This document shows positions 1 through 5,659 of a stretch of DNA of 7,627 nt, piece by piece. Location: NCBI GenBank assembly GCA_934454745.1, contig CAKSGP010000062.1, forward strand, positions 1-7,627, given 5' to 3'. A program made the position numbers and the translations under genes. Each line of letters begins with the position of its first letter. The stretch's first letter is position 1. Origin of the DNA: an uncultured Clostridia bacterium. GTDB taxonomy: Bacteria; Bacillota; Clostridia; UBA1381. The notes below the pieces were generated by a model. It worked only from the letters and a program-made list of their open reading frames with translations. It did not search any database and was not told the origin of the DNA.

Positions 1-1
1 A

Positions 2-820
2 CTTGGAATGCTTGTAAACGAGCACCACGGTGACAAATACATAAAGGTAAGCAAAAGTAAAATTGAGGTAAAAGGCGGCAAAATCGACGTGCTTGTTTTT
101 GAGCCTAAGAATGATGAACGCACGCTCCCTGCTCTGCTCTATTTTCACGGCGGTGGATTTATTTACAAGGCGGCGCCTTATCATTATTCGCTTGCAAAAT
201 CTTATGCAAGATATGCGCATTGCAAGGTTATTATGCCGGATTACAGGTTAACTCCCGATTATCCTTATCCTACTGCGTTTAACGACTGTGTTCAAAGTCT
301 AAAGTGGGTTATTAACAATGCAAACAGGCTTAACATTGACACAAATAAAATTGCTATCGGCGGCGACAGCGCAGGCGGTTGCCTTGCGGCGGCTGTTACA
401 CTTTATGCAAGTAAAAGCGACATAAATTTATGTGCACAAATGCTTGTTTATCCCGTGCTTGACTGCAATATGACAAGTAAGTCTATGGCAAAGTATACCG
501 ACACACCCGTTTGGAACAGCAAGCTTTCAAAAAAAATGTGGGAACTTTATTTAAAGGACAGCAAGCCTGACGAATTTGCCTCCCCTGCTCTTGCGCAAGA
601 TTTTAAAAAAATACCTAAAACGTATATCGAAACAGCCGAATACGACTCACTCCACGATGAGGGTATTGAATATGCAAATAAACTCAAAGCAAATCATATT
701 GATGTTGAGCTTTTTAACACAATCGGCACTATACACGGCTTTGATATGGCGGCAAAAAGCAAAATCGTAATTGAAAGCATCGGCAGAAGAACAGATTTTT
801 TAAGAAGGTGTTTTAGATAA
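2..820 (+). CDS. Alpha/beta-hydrolase, HSL-type esterase/lipase (5' partial)
   Basis: Probably a cytoplasmic carboxylesterase that hydrolyses short acyl esters; the substrate cannot be read from the sequence. Numbering from the ATG at 8, the hormone-sensitive-lipase signature is complete: oxyanion-hole HGGG at residues 47-50, nucleophile Ser121 in GDSAGG, acid Asp213 in EYDSLHDEG and His243 in IHGF. No signal peptide or membrane segment is seen. HGGG usually lies some 30-40 residues further in, and the frame is open to the window edge, so the true start is probably upstream and ATG 8 is internal. Its TAA overlaps the ATG of the following HAD gene by one base (TAATG), which implies translational coupling and one operon. 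Family assignment is firm; the exact substrate is unknown. Confidence 0.93.
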   Translation, partial: LGMLVNEHHGDKYIKVSKSKIEVKGGKIDVLVFEPKNDERTLPALLYFHGGGFIYKAAPYHYSLAKSYARYAHCKVIMPDYRLTPDYPYPTAFNDCVQSLKWVINNANRLNIDTNKIAIGGDSAGGCLAAAVTLYASKSDINLCAQMLVYPVLDCNMTSKSMAKYTDTPVWNSKLSKKMWELYLKDSKPDEFASPALAQDFKKIPKTYIETAEYDSLHDEGIEYANKLKANHIDVELFNTIGTIHGFDMAAKSKIVIESIGRRTDFLRRCFR

Positions 821-1464
821 TGAAGTTTAAAGCAGTAGTTTTTGATATGGACGGCGTTATGTTTGACACCGAAAGTGTATGTATGAAATCTTGGGATACG
901 GTCGGCGAGGAAATGGGAATCGGCAAGGCAGGATATATGGTCTATAAAACACTCGGTATGACTGCTCAAGCCGCTATTAAAATTTTGCAAAACGAATTTG
1001 GAAAGGACTTTGACGCAAAGCTTTTTAAGCAAAAAGGCAGAGAATATTCATATAAATATTTCAATGATTTCGGCGTACCCGAAAAACCTTTTCTTCACGA
1101 AGCACTTGAATATCTTAAAGAAAAAGGATATAAGCTTGCAGTTGCTTCTTCTACAAGCAGTGACAGCGTTTTTCATCATTTAGAGGAAAAGAATATCACC
1201 CATTATTTTGACAAGGTTATCTGCGGCGATATGATTAAAAATTCTAAGCCTGCACCGGATATTTATTTAAAGGCATGTGAAAAACTCGGCGAAGTGCCTG
1301 AAAATTGCATTGCTGTTGAGGACTCGAAAAACGGGATTCTGTCAGCTTACAACGCTAATATGAGTGTCATTATGATTCCCGACCTTTGGCAAGGAGAAGC
1401 CGAAATTGACAAACTGCTTTTTGCTAAATTAAAAAGCTTGAATGATATTAAATCGGTGCTGTAA
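820..1464 (+). CDS. HAD-superfamily hydrolase, beta-phosphoglucomutase/phosphatase-like
   Basis: A 214-residue haloacid-dehalogenase enzyme acting on a small phosphorylated metabolite, probably a sugar phosphate. Motif I is FDMDGV (nucleophile Asp9, general acid/base Asp11), followed by a helical cap at about 15-85. Motif II is Ser110 in LAVASS, motif III is Lys143 in NSKPAPD, and motif IV is Glu167-Asp168 in AVEDSKNG. This subfamily I layout (cap between motifs I and II) with DxD and KPxPD is typical of the beta-phosphoglucomutase/GS1/YhdW-type group. Length is normal and all catalytic residues are present. The start overlaps the esterase stop (TAATG), with a weak AAGAAGG ribosome site at about 802-808, so translation is probably coupled. 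Phosphatase versus mutase cannot be decided from sequence. Confidence 0.93.
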   Translation: MKFKAVVFDMDGVMFDTESVCMKSWDTVGEEMGIGKAGYMVYKTLGMTAQAAIKILQNEFGKDFDAKLFKQKGREYSYKYFNDFGVPEKPFLHEALEYLKEKGYKLAVASSTSSDSVFHHLEEKNITHYFDKVICGDMIKNSKPAPDIYLKACEKLGEVPENCIAVEDSKNGILSAYNANMSVIMIPDLWQGEAEIDKLLFAKLKSLNDIKSVL

Positions 1465-1509
1465 TATCAGGAACATTTCATAATTTATGAGAATAATATA
1501 AATTAGGTA

Positions 1510-1537
1510 TTGACATATCAGAAATATCTGTTATAAT
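1510..1537 (+). promoter_or_regulatory. Sigma-A promoter of tRNA-fMet
   Basis: A perfect TTGACA (1510-1515) and perfect TATAAT (1532-1537) are separated by 16 bp. The promoter lies just after the HAD gene and about 40 bp before the tRNA, as expected for a strong stable-RNA promoter. A small inverted repeat (CAGA/TCTG) sits in the spacer. Confidence 0.85.
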
Positions 1538-1547
1538 ATATAGCACA

Positions 1548-1562
1548 CCGAGGAAATCTCGG
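1548..1562 (+). other. Leader hairpin upstream of tRNA-fMet
   Basis: CCGAG (1548-1552) and CTCGG (1558-1562) form a 5-bp stem with a GAAAT loop in the short transcript leader between promoter and tRNA. It may help 5' processing of the precursor; that role is inference. Confidence 0.4.
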
Positions 1563-1578
1563 CAAAGCAATTTAATAT

Positions 1579-1654
<76 letters not shown>

Positions 1655-1658
1655 CCAT

Positions 1659-1700
1659 AGGACACTAAAAATGATACAATTTTTAGTGTCCTGTTTTTTT
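1659..1700 (+). terminator. Intrinsic terminator of tRNA-fMet
   Basis: A perfect 13-bp stem is formed by AGGACACTAAAAA (1659-1671) and TTTTTAGTGTCCT (1680-1692) with an 8-nt loop. It is followed by G and seven T (1694-1700). It begins only a few bases after the CCA end. Confidence 0.9.
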
Positions 1701-1704
1701 GCCT

Positions 1705-1772
1705 AAAGCCTTGTAAATAAAGGCTTTTCAGCGTTTGTTGATGTTTTTGTTTCATCAGCAGACGCTGTTTTT
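1705..1772 (+). terminator. Tandem hairpins, the second terminator-like
   Basis: First hairpin: AAAGCCTT (1705-1712) pairs with AAGGCTTT (1720-1727). Second hairpin: a continuous 15-bp stem with two G:T pairs, 1729-1743 with 1753-1767, around a T-rich 9-nt loop and followed by five T (1768-1772). No gene ends just upstream apart from the tRNA unit, so this is a backup terminator or the remnant of a lost gene's terminator. Confidence 0.55.
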
Positions 1773-1804
1773 GTATTTGCTTTTATTGCAAAATCATTTA
1801 ATTA

Positions 1805-1860
1805 TTGCACTCCGTGAAAATTTAATGCACTACGGGAAAATATACCCCACTCCGTGAAAA
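1805..1860. repeat. Three direct repeats with 20-bp period (CACTCCGTGAAAA)
   Basis: Three copies of the motif GCACTCCGTGAAAA begin at 1807, 1827 and 1847, an exact 20-bp spacing. Copy 2 reads GCACTACGGGAAAA and copy 3 CCACTCCGTGAAAA. The regular helical phasing is typical of protein-binding arrays: iterons, integrase arm sites, or the multiple terminal repeats of IS21-family elements. No other copy is seen in the window, so a complete element cannot be shown. Confidence 0.7.
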
Positions 1861-1864
1861 CAGC

Positions 1865-1912
1865 AAAAAAATTAACAAGGTAATCTGCTCTATCAACGAC
1901 TACCTTGTTAAT
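1865..1912 (-). terminator. Intrinsic terminator of the minus-strand zinc-finger gene
   Basis: A perfect 12-bp inverted repeat, ATTAACAAGGTA (1871-1882) and TACCTTGTTAAT (1901-1912), has an 18-nt loop. Reading the minus strand, it lies about 10 bases past the stop codon and is followed by a T run (A run at 1865-1870 on the plus strand). Confidence 0.85.
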
Positions 1913-1921
1913 GCGATTTAG

Positions 1922-2929
1922 TTATGTAACTTGTTTAAGTTCTTTGTATTCTCTATATAAATTAGGTAATATTTCTTTTGTCAAACTGGTTGTCAAAAGA
2001 GTATTGCACATTCTTTTGAAGCAAATTTCACATAAGGTTATACTTTCACCATTTTTGATTGTAATAGTATAATTCTGCTTAGCCCATCTGCCACACATAA
2101 AACATCTACTTTTAGATTTATTTCTTGTGGCATTTATCAAACCGATTTCCGCTACATCCAAATTCGGATTTTTTAATAATTGTAAGAGAACTTTACATAA
2201 TGCCGAAAAGCAATCGAAACATAAGGCATAGCTAAATCCATCCAATCTGCCTGTGCAGAAAAATATTTGTGCTTGACGATCGCCATGTATAGAACAATTC
2301 AAGTCATATAAAGAACAATGTTCGTTTACTTTCAGTCTGTTTACAGGAGCAGCATCCAACAATGAAGGCATAACTACAAGATTTTTCTTTTCTTTAATTC
2401 GACTTCTCTTTGATAGATACTTGTTCATCCTGATAAGATTTATTTCAAGTGTCTTTTCATACGGTATTGCGCACTCTCTGGAATAATTCTCATTTTGGTA
2501 TTTTTTATTAAGCCAATCATGAGTTATATTCTTCCATATTTTGGAACGCTTTACAAATCTCGTTTTATAAGTTTCGTAAAAATAATAATTTACAGCATTA
2601 AGTTTACGATAAAGGCTCACTATATCTTCATCGTTAAGCACAATTTTGTAATTTAAAACGTTTAATTCGTTTTTGTTATCACCAATTTTGTTAATGGTCA
2701 CATCAAATTTTTTCTTTGTAATATCCGATAAATAATTTTTCTCTTTTAGATAACAATATAAGATTTCTTGCAAATTTGCACTGCAATATTTGCACAAGGA
2801 CATAACCTTTTCGCCTTGGTTAAATATGATAATTATTCCGTCCGTTTTAGAATGGCAGTTATCACATTTTATAATTTTTTCAACCATATAAATAAAATAA
2901 TTATGTTTTGTAAATTTAGAACTCCACAA
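1922..2929 (-). CDS. Protein with three zinc-ribbon/treble-clef-like modules, function unknown
   Basis: A 335-residue protein, not recognised as a named family. Three similar modules are visible. Module 1 is C22xxC25 - 20 residues - C46xxC49. Module 2 is C212xxH215 - 21 residues - C237xxC240. Module 3 is C276xxC279 - 20 residues - C300xxC303. In each, the second pair opens a helix rich in Leu/Ile, the layout of a zinc knuckle, beta hairpin and helix. The long middle (about 65-205) is Lys/Asn-rich and basic, with aromatic clusters. Zinc binding and nucleic-acid or protein binding are inferences. The chosen start is TTG (2927-2929) because GGAAGG lies 10 bases upstream; the first ATG (residue 15, at 2885-2887) has no ribosome site. 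The gene is monocistronic, divergent from the XRE gene, and ends at its own terminator. Confidence 0.85.
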   Translation of the reverse strand: MWSSKFTKHNYFIYMVEKIIKCDNCHSKTDGIIIIFNQGEKVMSLCKYCSANLQEILYCYLKEKNYLSDITKKKFDVTINKIGDNKNELNVLNYKIVLNDEDIVSLYRKLNAVNYYFYETYKTRFVKRSKIWKNITHDWLNKKYQNENYSRECAIPYEKTLEINLIRMNKYLSKRSRIKEKKNLVVMPSLLDAAPVNRLKVNEHCSLYDLNCSIHGDRQAQIFFCTGRLDGFSYALCFDCFSALCKVLLQLLKNPNLDVAEIGLINATRNKSKSRCFMCGRWAKQNYTITIKNGESITLCEICFKRMCNTLLTTSLTKEILPNLYREYKELKQVT

Positions 2930-2973
2930 ATTTTCTCATCCTTCCATCGCTTTGTTAATAATTGCGGGATCAA

Positions 2974-2979
2974 ATTATA
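2974..2979 (-). promoter_or_regulatory. Candidate -10 box of the zinc-finger gene
   Basis: On the minus strand a perfect TATAAT lies about 45 bases before the TTG start. The ribosome site GGAAGG (2940-2945) falls between them. The -35 is poor (about TAGATT at 16-bp spacing), so the promoter may be weak or activator-dependent. Confidence 0.45.
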
Positions 2980-3177
2980 TAGAGAAAATGCATTAAATCT
3001 ATAAAAAGTAAAAAAAAAGCGTTTCATTTTTCAAACTAACATTTTTATAGCTATAAATCAATATAAAATGCCAAAATGTCGAAAAAAACGACCAAATTGC
3101 AATAAAATAAAATATTGAAGCATATTTCTTATAGAAAATCTTATGGCTTTAAAGTTAATGCGTCCATCTGTACAACT

Positions 3178-3359
3178 TATTAGTTGGCGTTAGTATAGAC
3201 ACAAAATAAATATTTAAAAATATTATTACAAGATAGTATATTGTTATCAAACTTGTATATATTATATAATATTAAAAAACAAAAATCAACACTATTGGTT
3301 GGTATGTCTTCCGTATAGTTTGTGTATGTTAAAATCAGCAGCATCTATACTATTAGTTG
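3178..3359. promoter_or_regulatory. Thrice-repeated motif YTATTRGTTG, candidate repressor operators
   Basis: TTATTAGTTG (3178-3187), CTATTGGTTG (3292-3301) and CTATTAGTTG (3350-3359) occur within 182 bp upstream of the XRE gene. The first copy is followed by TTAGTATAG, and the third is preceded by the inverse CTATACTA. Together they surround the proposed promoter, which suggests autoregulation; this is inference. Confidence 0.35.
3241..3270 (+). promoter_or_regulatory. Candidate promoter of the XRE regulator
   Basis: TTGTTA (3241-3246), an 18-bp spacer and a perfect TATAAT (3265-3270). This would give a leader of about 110 nt containing two of the YTATTRGTTG motifs. Confidence 0.5.
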
Positions 3360-3386
3360 TTAATACACACTGATGGAGGCACTATG

Positions 3387-3722
3387 ATGAAGCTTGATAC
3401 AATAGGCAAAAATATAAGAAAATTTCGTGAAGCAAAAAAACTGCGTCAAGAGGATTTAGCAGAAAAAGCTGAATTAACAACAAATTATATAGGTATGATT
3501 GAGCGAGGAGAAAAAATTCCTGCACTTGACACTTTTATAAAAATATTGAATGCTTTGGGTGTTTCGGCTGATATGGTTCTTTCAGATGTACTTGATAATG
3601 GATACACAGTTAAAAACTCTATGCTTAATGAGAAACTTGAAAAGCTTGTACCTGAAGACAGAAATAAAATTTATGAAGTTATTGATACAATGATGAAACA
3701 ATCAAAGCAAATTTTACCATAA
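3387..3722 (+). CDS. XRE-family helix-turn-helix transcriptional regulator
   Basis: A 111-residue cytoplasmic DNA-binding protein of the Cro/cI/SinR type. The HTH_3 domain spans about residues 6-61: IGKNIRKFREAKKLRQEDLA is followed by the turn and recognition helix around residues 30-42, ending MIERGEKIP. The remainder (62-111) is a short helical tail, probably for dimerisation, with no peptidase or sensor domain. The start is placed at ATG 3387 because GGAGG (3375-3379) is then 7 bases away; ATG 3384 directly before it is the alternative. It is divergent from the zinc-finger gene and upstream of the Spo0A-like gene. Such small repressors usually control the maintenance or transfer genes of mobile elements, so that role is inferred from context. 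Confidence 0.93.
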   Translation: MKLDTIGKNIRKFREAKKLRQEDLAEKAELTTNYIGMIERGEKIPALDTFIKILNALGVSADMVLSDVLDNGYTVKNSMLNEKLEKLVPEDRNKIYEVIDTMMKQSKQILP

Positions 3723-3765
3723 ATATATTTATACAAATTTTTTCTACCGACATATTCTGCGTAAC

Positions 3766-3796
3766 TTCGACATAAACATTATGATATAACTATAAC
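3766..3796 (+). promoter_or_regulatory. Candidate promoter with overlapping Spo0A box
   Basis: TTCGACA at 3766-3772 is the exact complement of the 0A-box core TGTCGAA. Its last six bases could act as a -35 (TCGACA), with 18 bp to TATAAC (3791-3796). The gene that follows encodes a Spo0A C-terminal-like domain, so autoregulation is a reasonable inference. A direct repeat CAGTGAT at 3800 and 3820 lies downstream. Confidence 0.4.
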
Positions 3797-3842
3797 TGTC
3801 AGTGATGATAATACACAATCAGTGATAGAGAGGAATCATAAT

Positions 3843-4058
3843 ATGGAAAAAATTTTAAAGCAAATAGCATTAGAAAACGGGACAACCGTGAGTTCAGTAA
3901 AACGAGAAATTGAATTTGCTATTCATGAAGCAATGAACAGCCCTCAACCAAAAGCAAAAGCTTTTTGGGATGAACTTACCAATGATGGTAAAGAACCATC
4001 TGTTGAAACCGTTATTGCAGCAATTGTCTTAGAAGTCAACAATAGGATGAAGTCATAA
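3843..4058 (+). CDS. Stand-alone Spo0A C-terminal (DNA-binding) domain-like protein
   Basis: A 71-residue protein resembling only the effector domain of the sporulation regulator Spo0A. Residues 4-30 (ILKQIALENGTTVSSVKREI and following) match the helices that in Spo0A read IAKKYNTTPSRVERAIRHAI. Residues 41-65 (FWDELTNDGKEPSVETVIAA and following) match the C-terminal stretch around LFGYT...KPTNSEFIAMIADKL. The phosphoreceiver domain is absent, so it cannot be switched by the phosphorelay. In the presumed recognition helix the pattern SRVERA has become SSVKRE: one Arg is kept, but one Arg and one Glu are changed, so target specificity may differ. The start is ATG 3843 with GAGAGG (3828-3833) nine bases upstream; an upstream GTG (3822) has no such site. 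It ends at a clear terminator and is probably monocistronic. Confidence 0.82.
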   Translation: MEKILKQIALENGTTVSSVKREIEFAIHEAMNSPQPKAKAFWDELTNDGKEPSVETVIAAIVLEVNNRMKS

Positions 4059-4064
4059 TAATTA

Positions 4065-4106
4065 GAACGCTCTCATTTTGTTATAATGAGGGTGTTTCTA
4101 TTTTTT
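4065..4106 (+). terminator. Intrinsic terminator after the Spo0A-C-like gene
   Basis: A 13-bp stem (4065-4077 with 4085-4097, three G:T pairs) has a 7-nt loop. It is followed a few bases later by six T (4101-4106). It starts 6 bases after the stop codon. Confidence 0.85.
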
Positions 4107-4125
4107 AATGATGAAATCGTGCATA

Positions 4126-4154
4126 TTGACTAAAAATCTTGCAGATGATATAAT
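4126..4154 (+). promoter_or_regulatory. Sigma-A promoter of the SLOG leader RNA
   Basis: TTGACT (4126-4131), a 17-bp spacer and a perfect TATAAT (4149-4154). The predicted transcription start, near 4160-4162, coincides with the first base of the long inverted repeat, so the repeat would form the very 5' end of the RNA. Confidence 0.75.
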
Positions 4155-4159
4155 TATCT

Positions 4160-4354
4160 TGCGACGAAAATTTTATAGTATTTTTAAGTTTTGAAAACCC
4201 GAGCGTGGCTTTTTATCTTTTGATAAAAACACACGCTTCTTTGTCATACGCTTGGGTTTTCCAGACTATGAAATTTTCGTCGCAGAAAGTTTGAAGCAAG
4301 TGTTTTTTGAGCGTAGCTTCGGCTACGCTCTTTTTGTTTTCTGCGAGGAAAATT
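4160..4354 (+). ncRNA. Structured 5' leader with mutually exclusive helices (candidate riboswitch/attenuator)
   Basis: No gene lies here; the bases form nested helices. P1 is a 20-bp stem (4160-4179 with 4265-4284, one G:T). P2 is a 14-bp stem (4193-4206 with 4248-4261, one G:T). P3 is an 8-bp hairpin (4210-4217 with 4222-4229) that can be extended by GCGTG/CACGC (4203-4207 with 4232-4236), which competes with P2. The 3' arm of P1 (4272-4288) can instead pair with 4338-4354, the Shine-Dalgarno region, with 16 of 17 Watson-Crick pairs; that would enclose the terminator and hide the ribosome site. P1 and this helix cannot coexist. A free sRNA ending at 4340 is an alternative reading. I do not recognise a named RNA family. 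Confidence 0.65.
4309..4340 (+). terminator. Intrinsic terminator inside the SLOG leader
   Basis: GAGCGTAGC (4309-4317), a TTCG tetraloop and GCTACGCTC (4322-4330) form a perfect 9-bp hairpin followed by TTTTTGTTTT. It stands only 15 bases before the ATG of the next gene, so transcription must be conditionally read through to make the SLOG mRNA. Confidence 0.85.
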
Positions 4355-4837
4355 ATGGATATTAAGAATAAGACTTGTTGTTTTACCGGTCATCGTGAAT
4401 TGTTGCCTTATACAACCAAAGAAGTCTTTAATGAAACAAGGAATGTAATCTCTCGCCTATTTGATAAAGGCGTCATATACTTCGGCACAGGCGGTGCTTT
4501 GGGCTTTGACACAGTCGCTGCCCAAGCCGTTTTATTAGTACAAAAAGAGCATCCTGAAATAAAACTAATTCTCGTTTTACCTTGCGAAAACCAAACGAAA
4601 TATTGGAAAGAAAAAGATATTAAAATTTATAATGAAATAAAAGAAAAAGCCGATAAAGTAAAAATACTTTCATCGACTTACTATAACGGATGTATGCAAA
4701 AGCGTAACAGACATCTTGTTGATTGTAGTGGTTACTGTATATGCTTTAAAACAAAAGACGAAGGCGGTACAGCTTACACCGTTGATTATGCAATCAAAAA
4801 TGGATTAAAAGTCATAAACATAGCAGAAAACTTATAA
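4355..4837 (+). CDS. SLOG-family (DUF1273/YpsA-like) Rossmann-fold protein
   Basis: A 160-residue cytoplasmic protein of the SLOG superfamily, which is related to DprA, YpsA and the LOG phosphoribohydrolases. Family members bind or process nucleotides or nucleotide-derived ligands, but the ligand here is unknown. Visible motifs are CCFTGHR (8-14), the glycine-rich loop GTGGALGFD (44-52), LPCENQ with a Trp nearby (75-84), MQKRNRHLVD (114-123) and GGTAYTV (137-143) before a final beta strand KVINI. This order is characteristic. The start is ATG 4355, with GAGG (4345-4348) six bases upstream; a longer reading from TTG 4307 would run through the terminator and is rejected. Expression is probably controlled by the structured leader. 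Such genes are frequent on Firmicutes integrative elements. Confidence 0.9.
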   Translation: MDIKNKTCCFTGHRELLPYTTKEVFNETRNVISRLFDKGVIYFGTGGALGFDTVAAQAVLLVQKEHPEIKLILVLPCENQTKYWKEKDIKIYNEIKEKADKVKILSSTYYNGCMQKRNRHLVDCSGYCICFKTKDEGGTAYTVDYAIKNGLKVINIAENL

Positions 4838-4913
4838 TTATATTTGGTTAATTAACACGTTGATTAGTGTTTTATAAAGAGTTAATATGGCACAAAATGA
4901 AAGGAGGACAAAT

Positions 4914-5222
4914 ATGTTAAAAAATAAAGATTATGAATTAGAAAAGATTTATCATATTGTAGTAGCAAGCGCCCCTACTTACACAAATCCGAGATATAAA
5001 TTATATGTGGAAAAGGAGCATATAGTCAAAGATGCAATAATAAAAGAAATACAAAAATATAATCCGGAATTCAGCGAATACGATTATGAAGATAAGATTT
5101 TTTGTAAAATCTCCGACGCTATGGATGAATATGCTTTAGATGCATTTGCTAAAGGTATTGAGTTTGAGCGAAACTTACATAATCAAACTGAAAAACATGC
5201 AAATAAAAATTATAATTTATAA
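4914..5222 (+). CDS. Small hypothetical protein, probably helical
   Basis: A 102-residue acidic-to-neutral protein without Cys clusters, signal peptide or membrane segment. Residues 6-18 and 34-50 look helical, and the segment 64-90 (ISDAMDEYALDAFAKGIEFE) forms an amphipathic helix ending in an aromatic/Gly pattern. The layout recalls small helical families with a C-terminal FxxGFxxG-like segment (for example DUF6809), but the resemblance is too weak to name. The start is ATG 4914 because a near-perfect AAGGAGG (4901-4907) is six bases upstream; an in-frame ATG at 4887 has no ribosome site. It follows the SLOG gene by 76 bases with no clear terminator between them, so the two may share a transcript. 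A strong terminator follows. Confidence 0.75.
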   Translation: MLKNKDYELEKIYHIVVASAPTYTNPRYKLYVEKEHIVKDAIIKEIQKYNPEFSEYDYEDKIFCKISDAMDEYALDAFAKGIEFERNLHNQTEKHANKNYNL

Positions 5223-5234
5223 CCTTAATTTATG

Positions 5235-5267
5235 GGATGAACGCTTGACTGTGTTCATCCTTTTTTT
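5235..5267 (+). terminator. Intrinsic terminator after the small hypothetical gene
   Basis: GGATGAAC (5235-5242) and GTTCATCC (5253-5260) form a perfect 8-bp stem with a 10-nt loop, followed by seven T (5261-5267). Confidence 0.87.
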
Positions 5268-5332
5268 ATTTTACAGATGTACGATTTCTTGTACTCTTAA
5301 AATAAATTTTACTGATTTGTTTGAGATTTCTA

Positions 5333-5360
5333 TTGACAAGTAGAACATATGTTCTATAAT
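5333..5360 (+). promoter_or_regulatory. Consensus sigma-A promoter
   Basis: A perfect TTGACA (5333-5338) and perfect TATAAT (5355-5360) with a 16-bp spacer, 33 bases before the next ATG. The spacer is almost entirely filled by the LexA-type palindrome, giving tight repression with high potential output. Confidence 0.9.
5341..5356. promoter_or_regulatory. LexA (SOS) operator
   Basis: TAGAACATATGTTCTA is a perfect 16-bp palindrome whose core GAACATATGTTC matches the Gram-positive LexA/DinR box (CGAAC-N4-GTTCG type). It lies between and partly over the promoter elements, the classical position for repression that is relieved by DNA damage. Confidence 0.85.
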
Positions 5361-5392
5361 AAGAATTACCGACAAGGAAAGAAGGTACTCAA

Positions 5393-5659
5393 ATGGAAAC
5401 AGATTATATGAACTTTGTTGATATAAAAAATATTGAGAAAAAGCAAAAAACACCTGTTGAGGTTGTTTTAACTTGTAACATTTCAGGTAAAATGACTCCA
5501 CTGTTTATAAAATGGAAAAGTGGATGTATTTATAAAATAGATAAAATTATGGATATAAAACCAAAAGGTGCAAATAAAATTTTATATAAAATCATCGTAA
5601 ATAATAAAAAAACCACACTTTATTACGACAACAAAGTATGGTTAGTTGATGAAAAATAA
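5393..5659 (+). CDS. Small SOS-regulated protein, beta-rich, function unknown
   Basis: An 88-residue protein. After a charged N-terminus (1-20) it reads as alternating short beta strands: VEVVLTCNI (22-30), GKMTPLFIKWKSG (32-44), IYKIDKIMDI (46-55), ILYKIIV (63-69), TTLYYDN (74-80) and VWLV (82-85). This layout resembles small proteins that I recall from Clostridia SOS cassettes beside lexA or Y-family polymerase genes, with patterns such as PLxIxWxDGxxYxIDxV...YxxxIxGxxxxLxxExxxWFV. That link comes from memory and needs a search. GAAGG (5381-5385) is seven bases before the ATG. The promoter carries a LexA box, so induction by DNA damage is well supported. It appears to stand alone; no obvious terminator follows. 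Confidence 0.8.
   Translation: METDYMNFVDIKNIEKKQKTPVEVVLTCNISGKMTPLFIKWKSGCIYKIDKIMDIKPKGANKILYKIIVNNKKTTLYYDNKVWLVDEK

Larger units (their letters stand above)
2930..3383. other. AT-rich divergent intergenic region with regulatory motifs
   Basis: No supportable gene is present. It separates the minus-strand zinc-finger gene from the plus-strand XRE repressor. It contains the promoters of both, one Spo0A-box heptamer (TGTCGAA, 3077-3083), several A/T-only inverted repeats, and three copies of the 10-mer YTATTRGTTG at 3178, 3292 and 3350. The third copy lies just upstream of the repressor start. Confidence 0.6.

Noticed and set aside
1805..1860. Short repeats as a CRISPR array
   Set aside because: Units are only 20 bp apart with degenerate copies and spacers of a few bases, and no cas genes are seen.
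2768..3004. 78-codon plus-strand ORF
   Set aside because: It overlaps the 5' end of the zinc-finger gene in antisense and has no ribosome site; the Cys-pair pattern supports the minus-strand gene.
4160..4284. Nested inverted repeat as a MITE-type mobile element
   Set aside because: No target-site duplication is visible at the borders, and the repeat begins exactly at the expected transcription start, so a leader RNA explains it better. A MITE origin remains possible.
4307..4354. Longer N-terminus of the SLOG protein from TTG 4307
   Set aside because: It would translate the perfect terminator hairpin, while ATG 4355 has a proper ribosome site and begins at the conserved domain.
5271..5501. 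76-codon minus-strand ORF
   Set aside because: It is antisense to the LexA-controlled promoter and the start of the 88-residue gene, with no ribosome site support.
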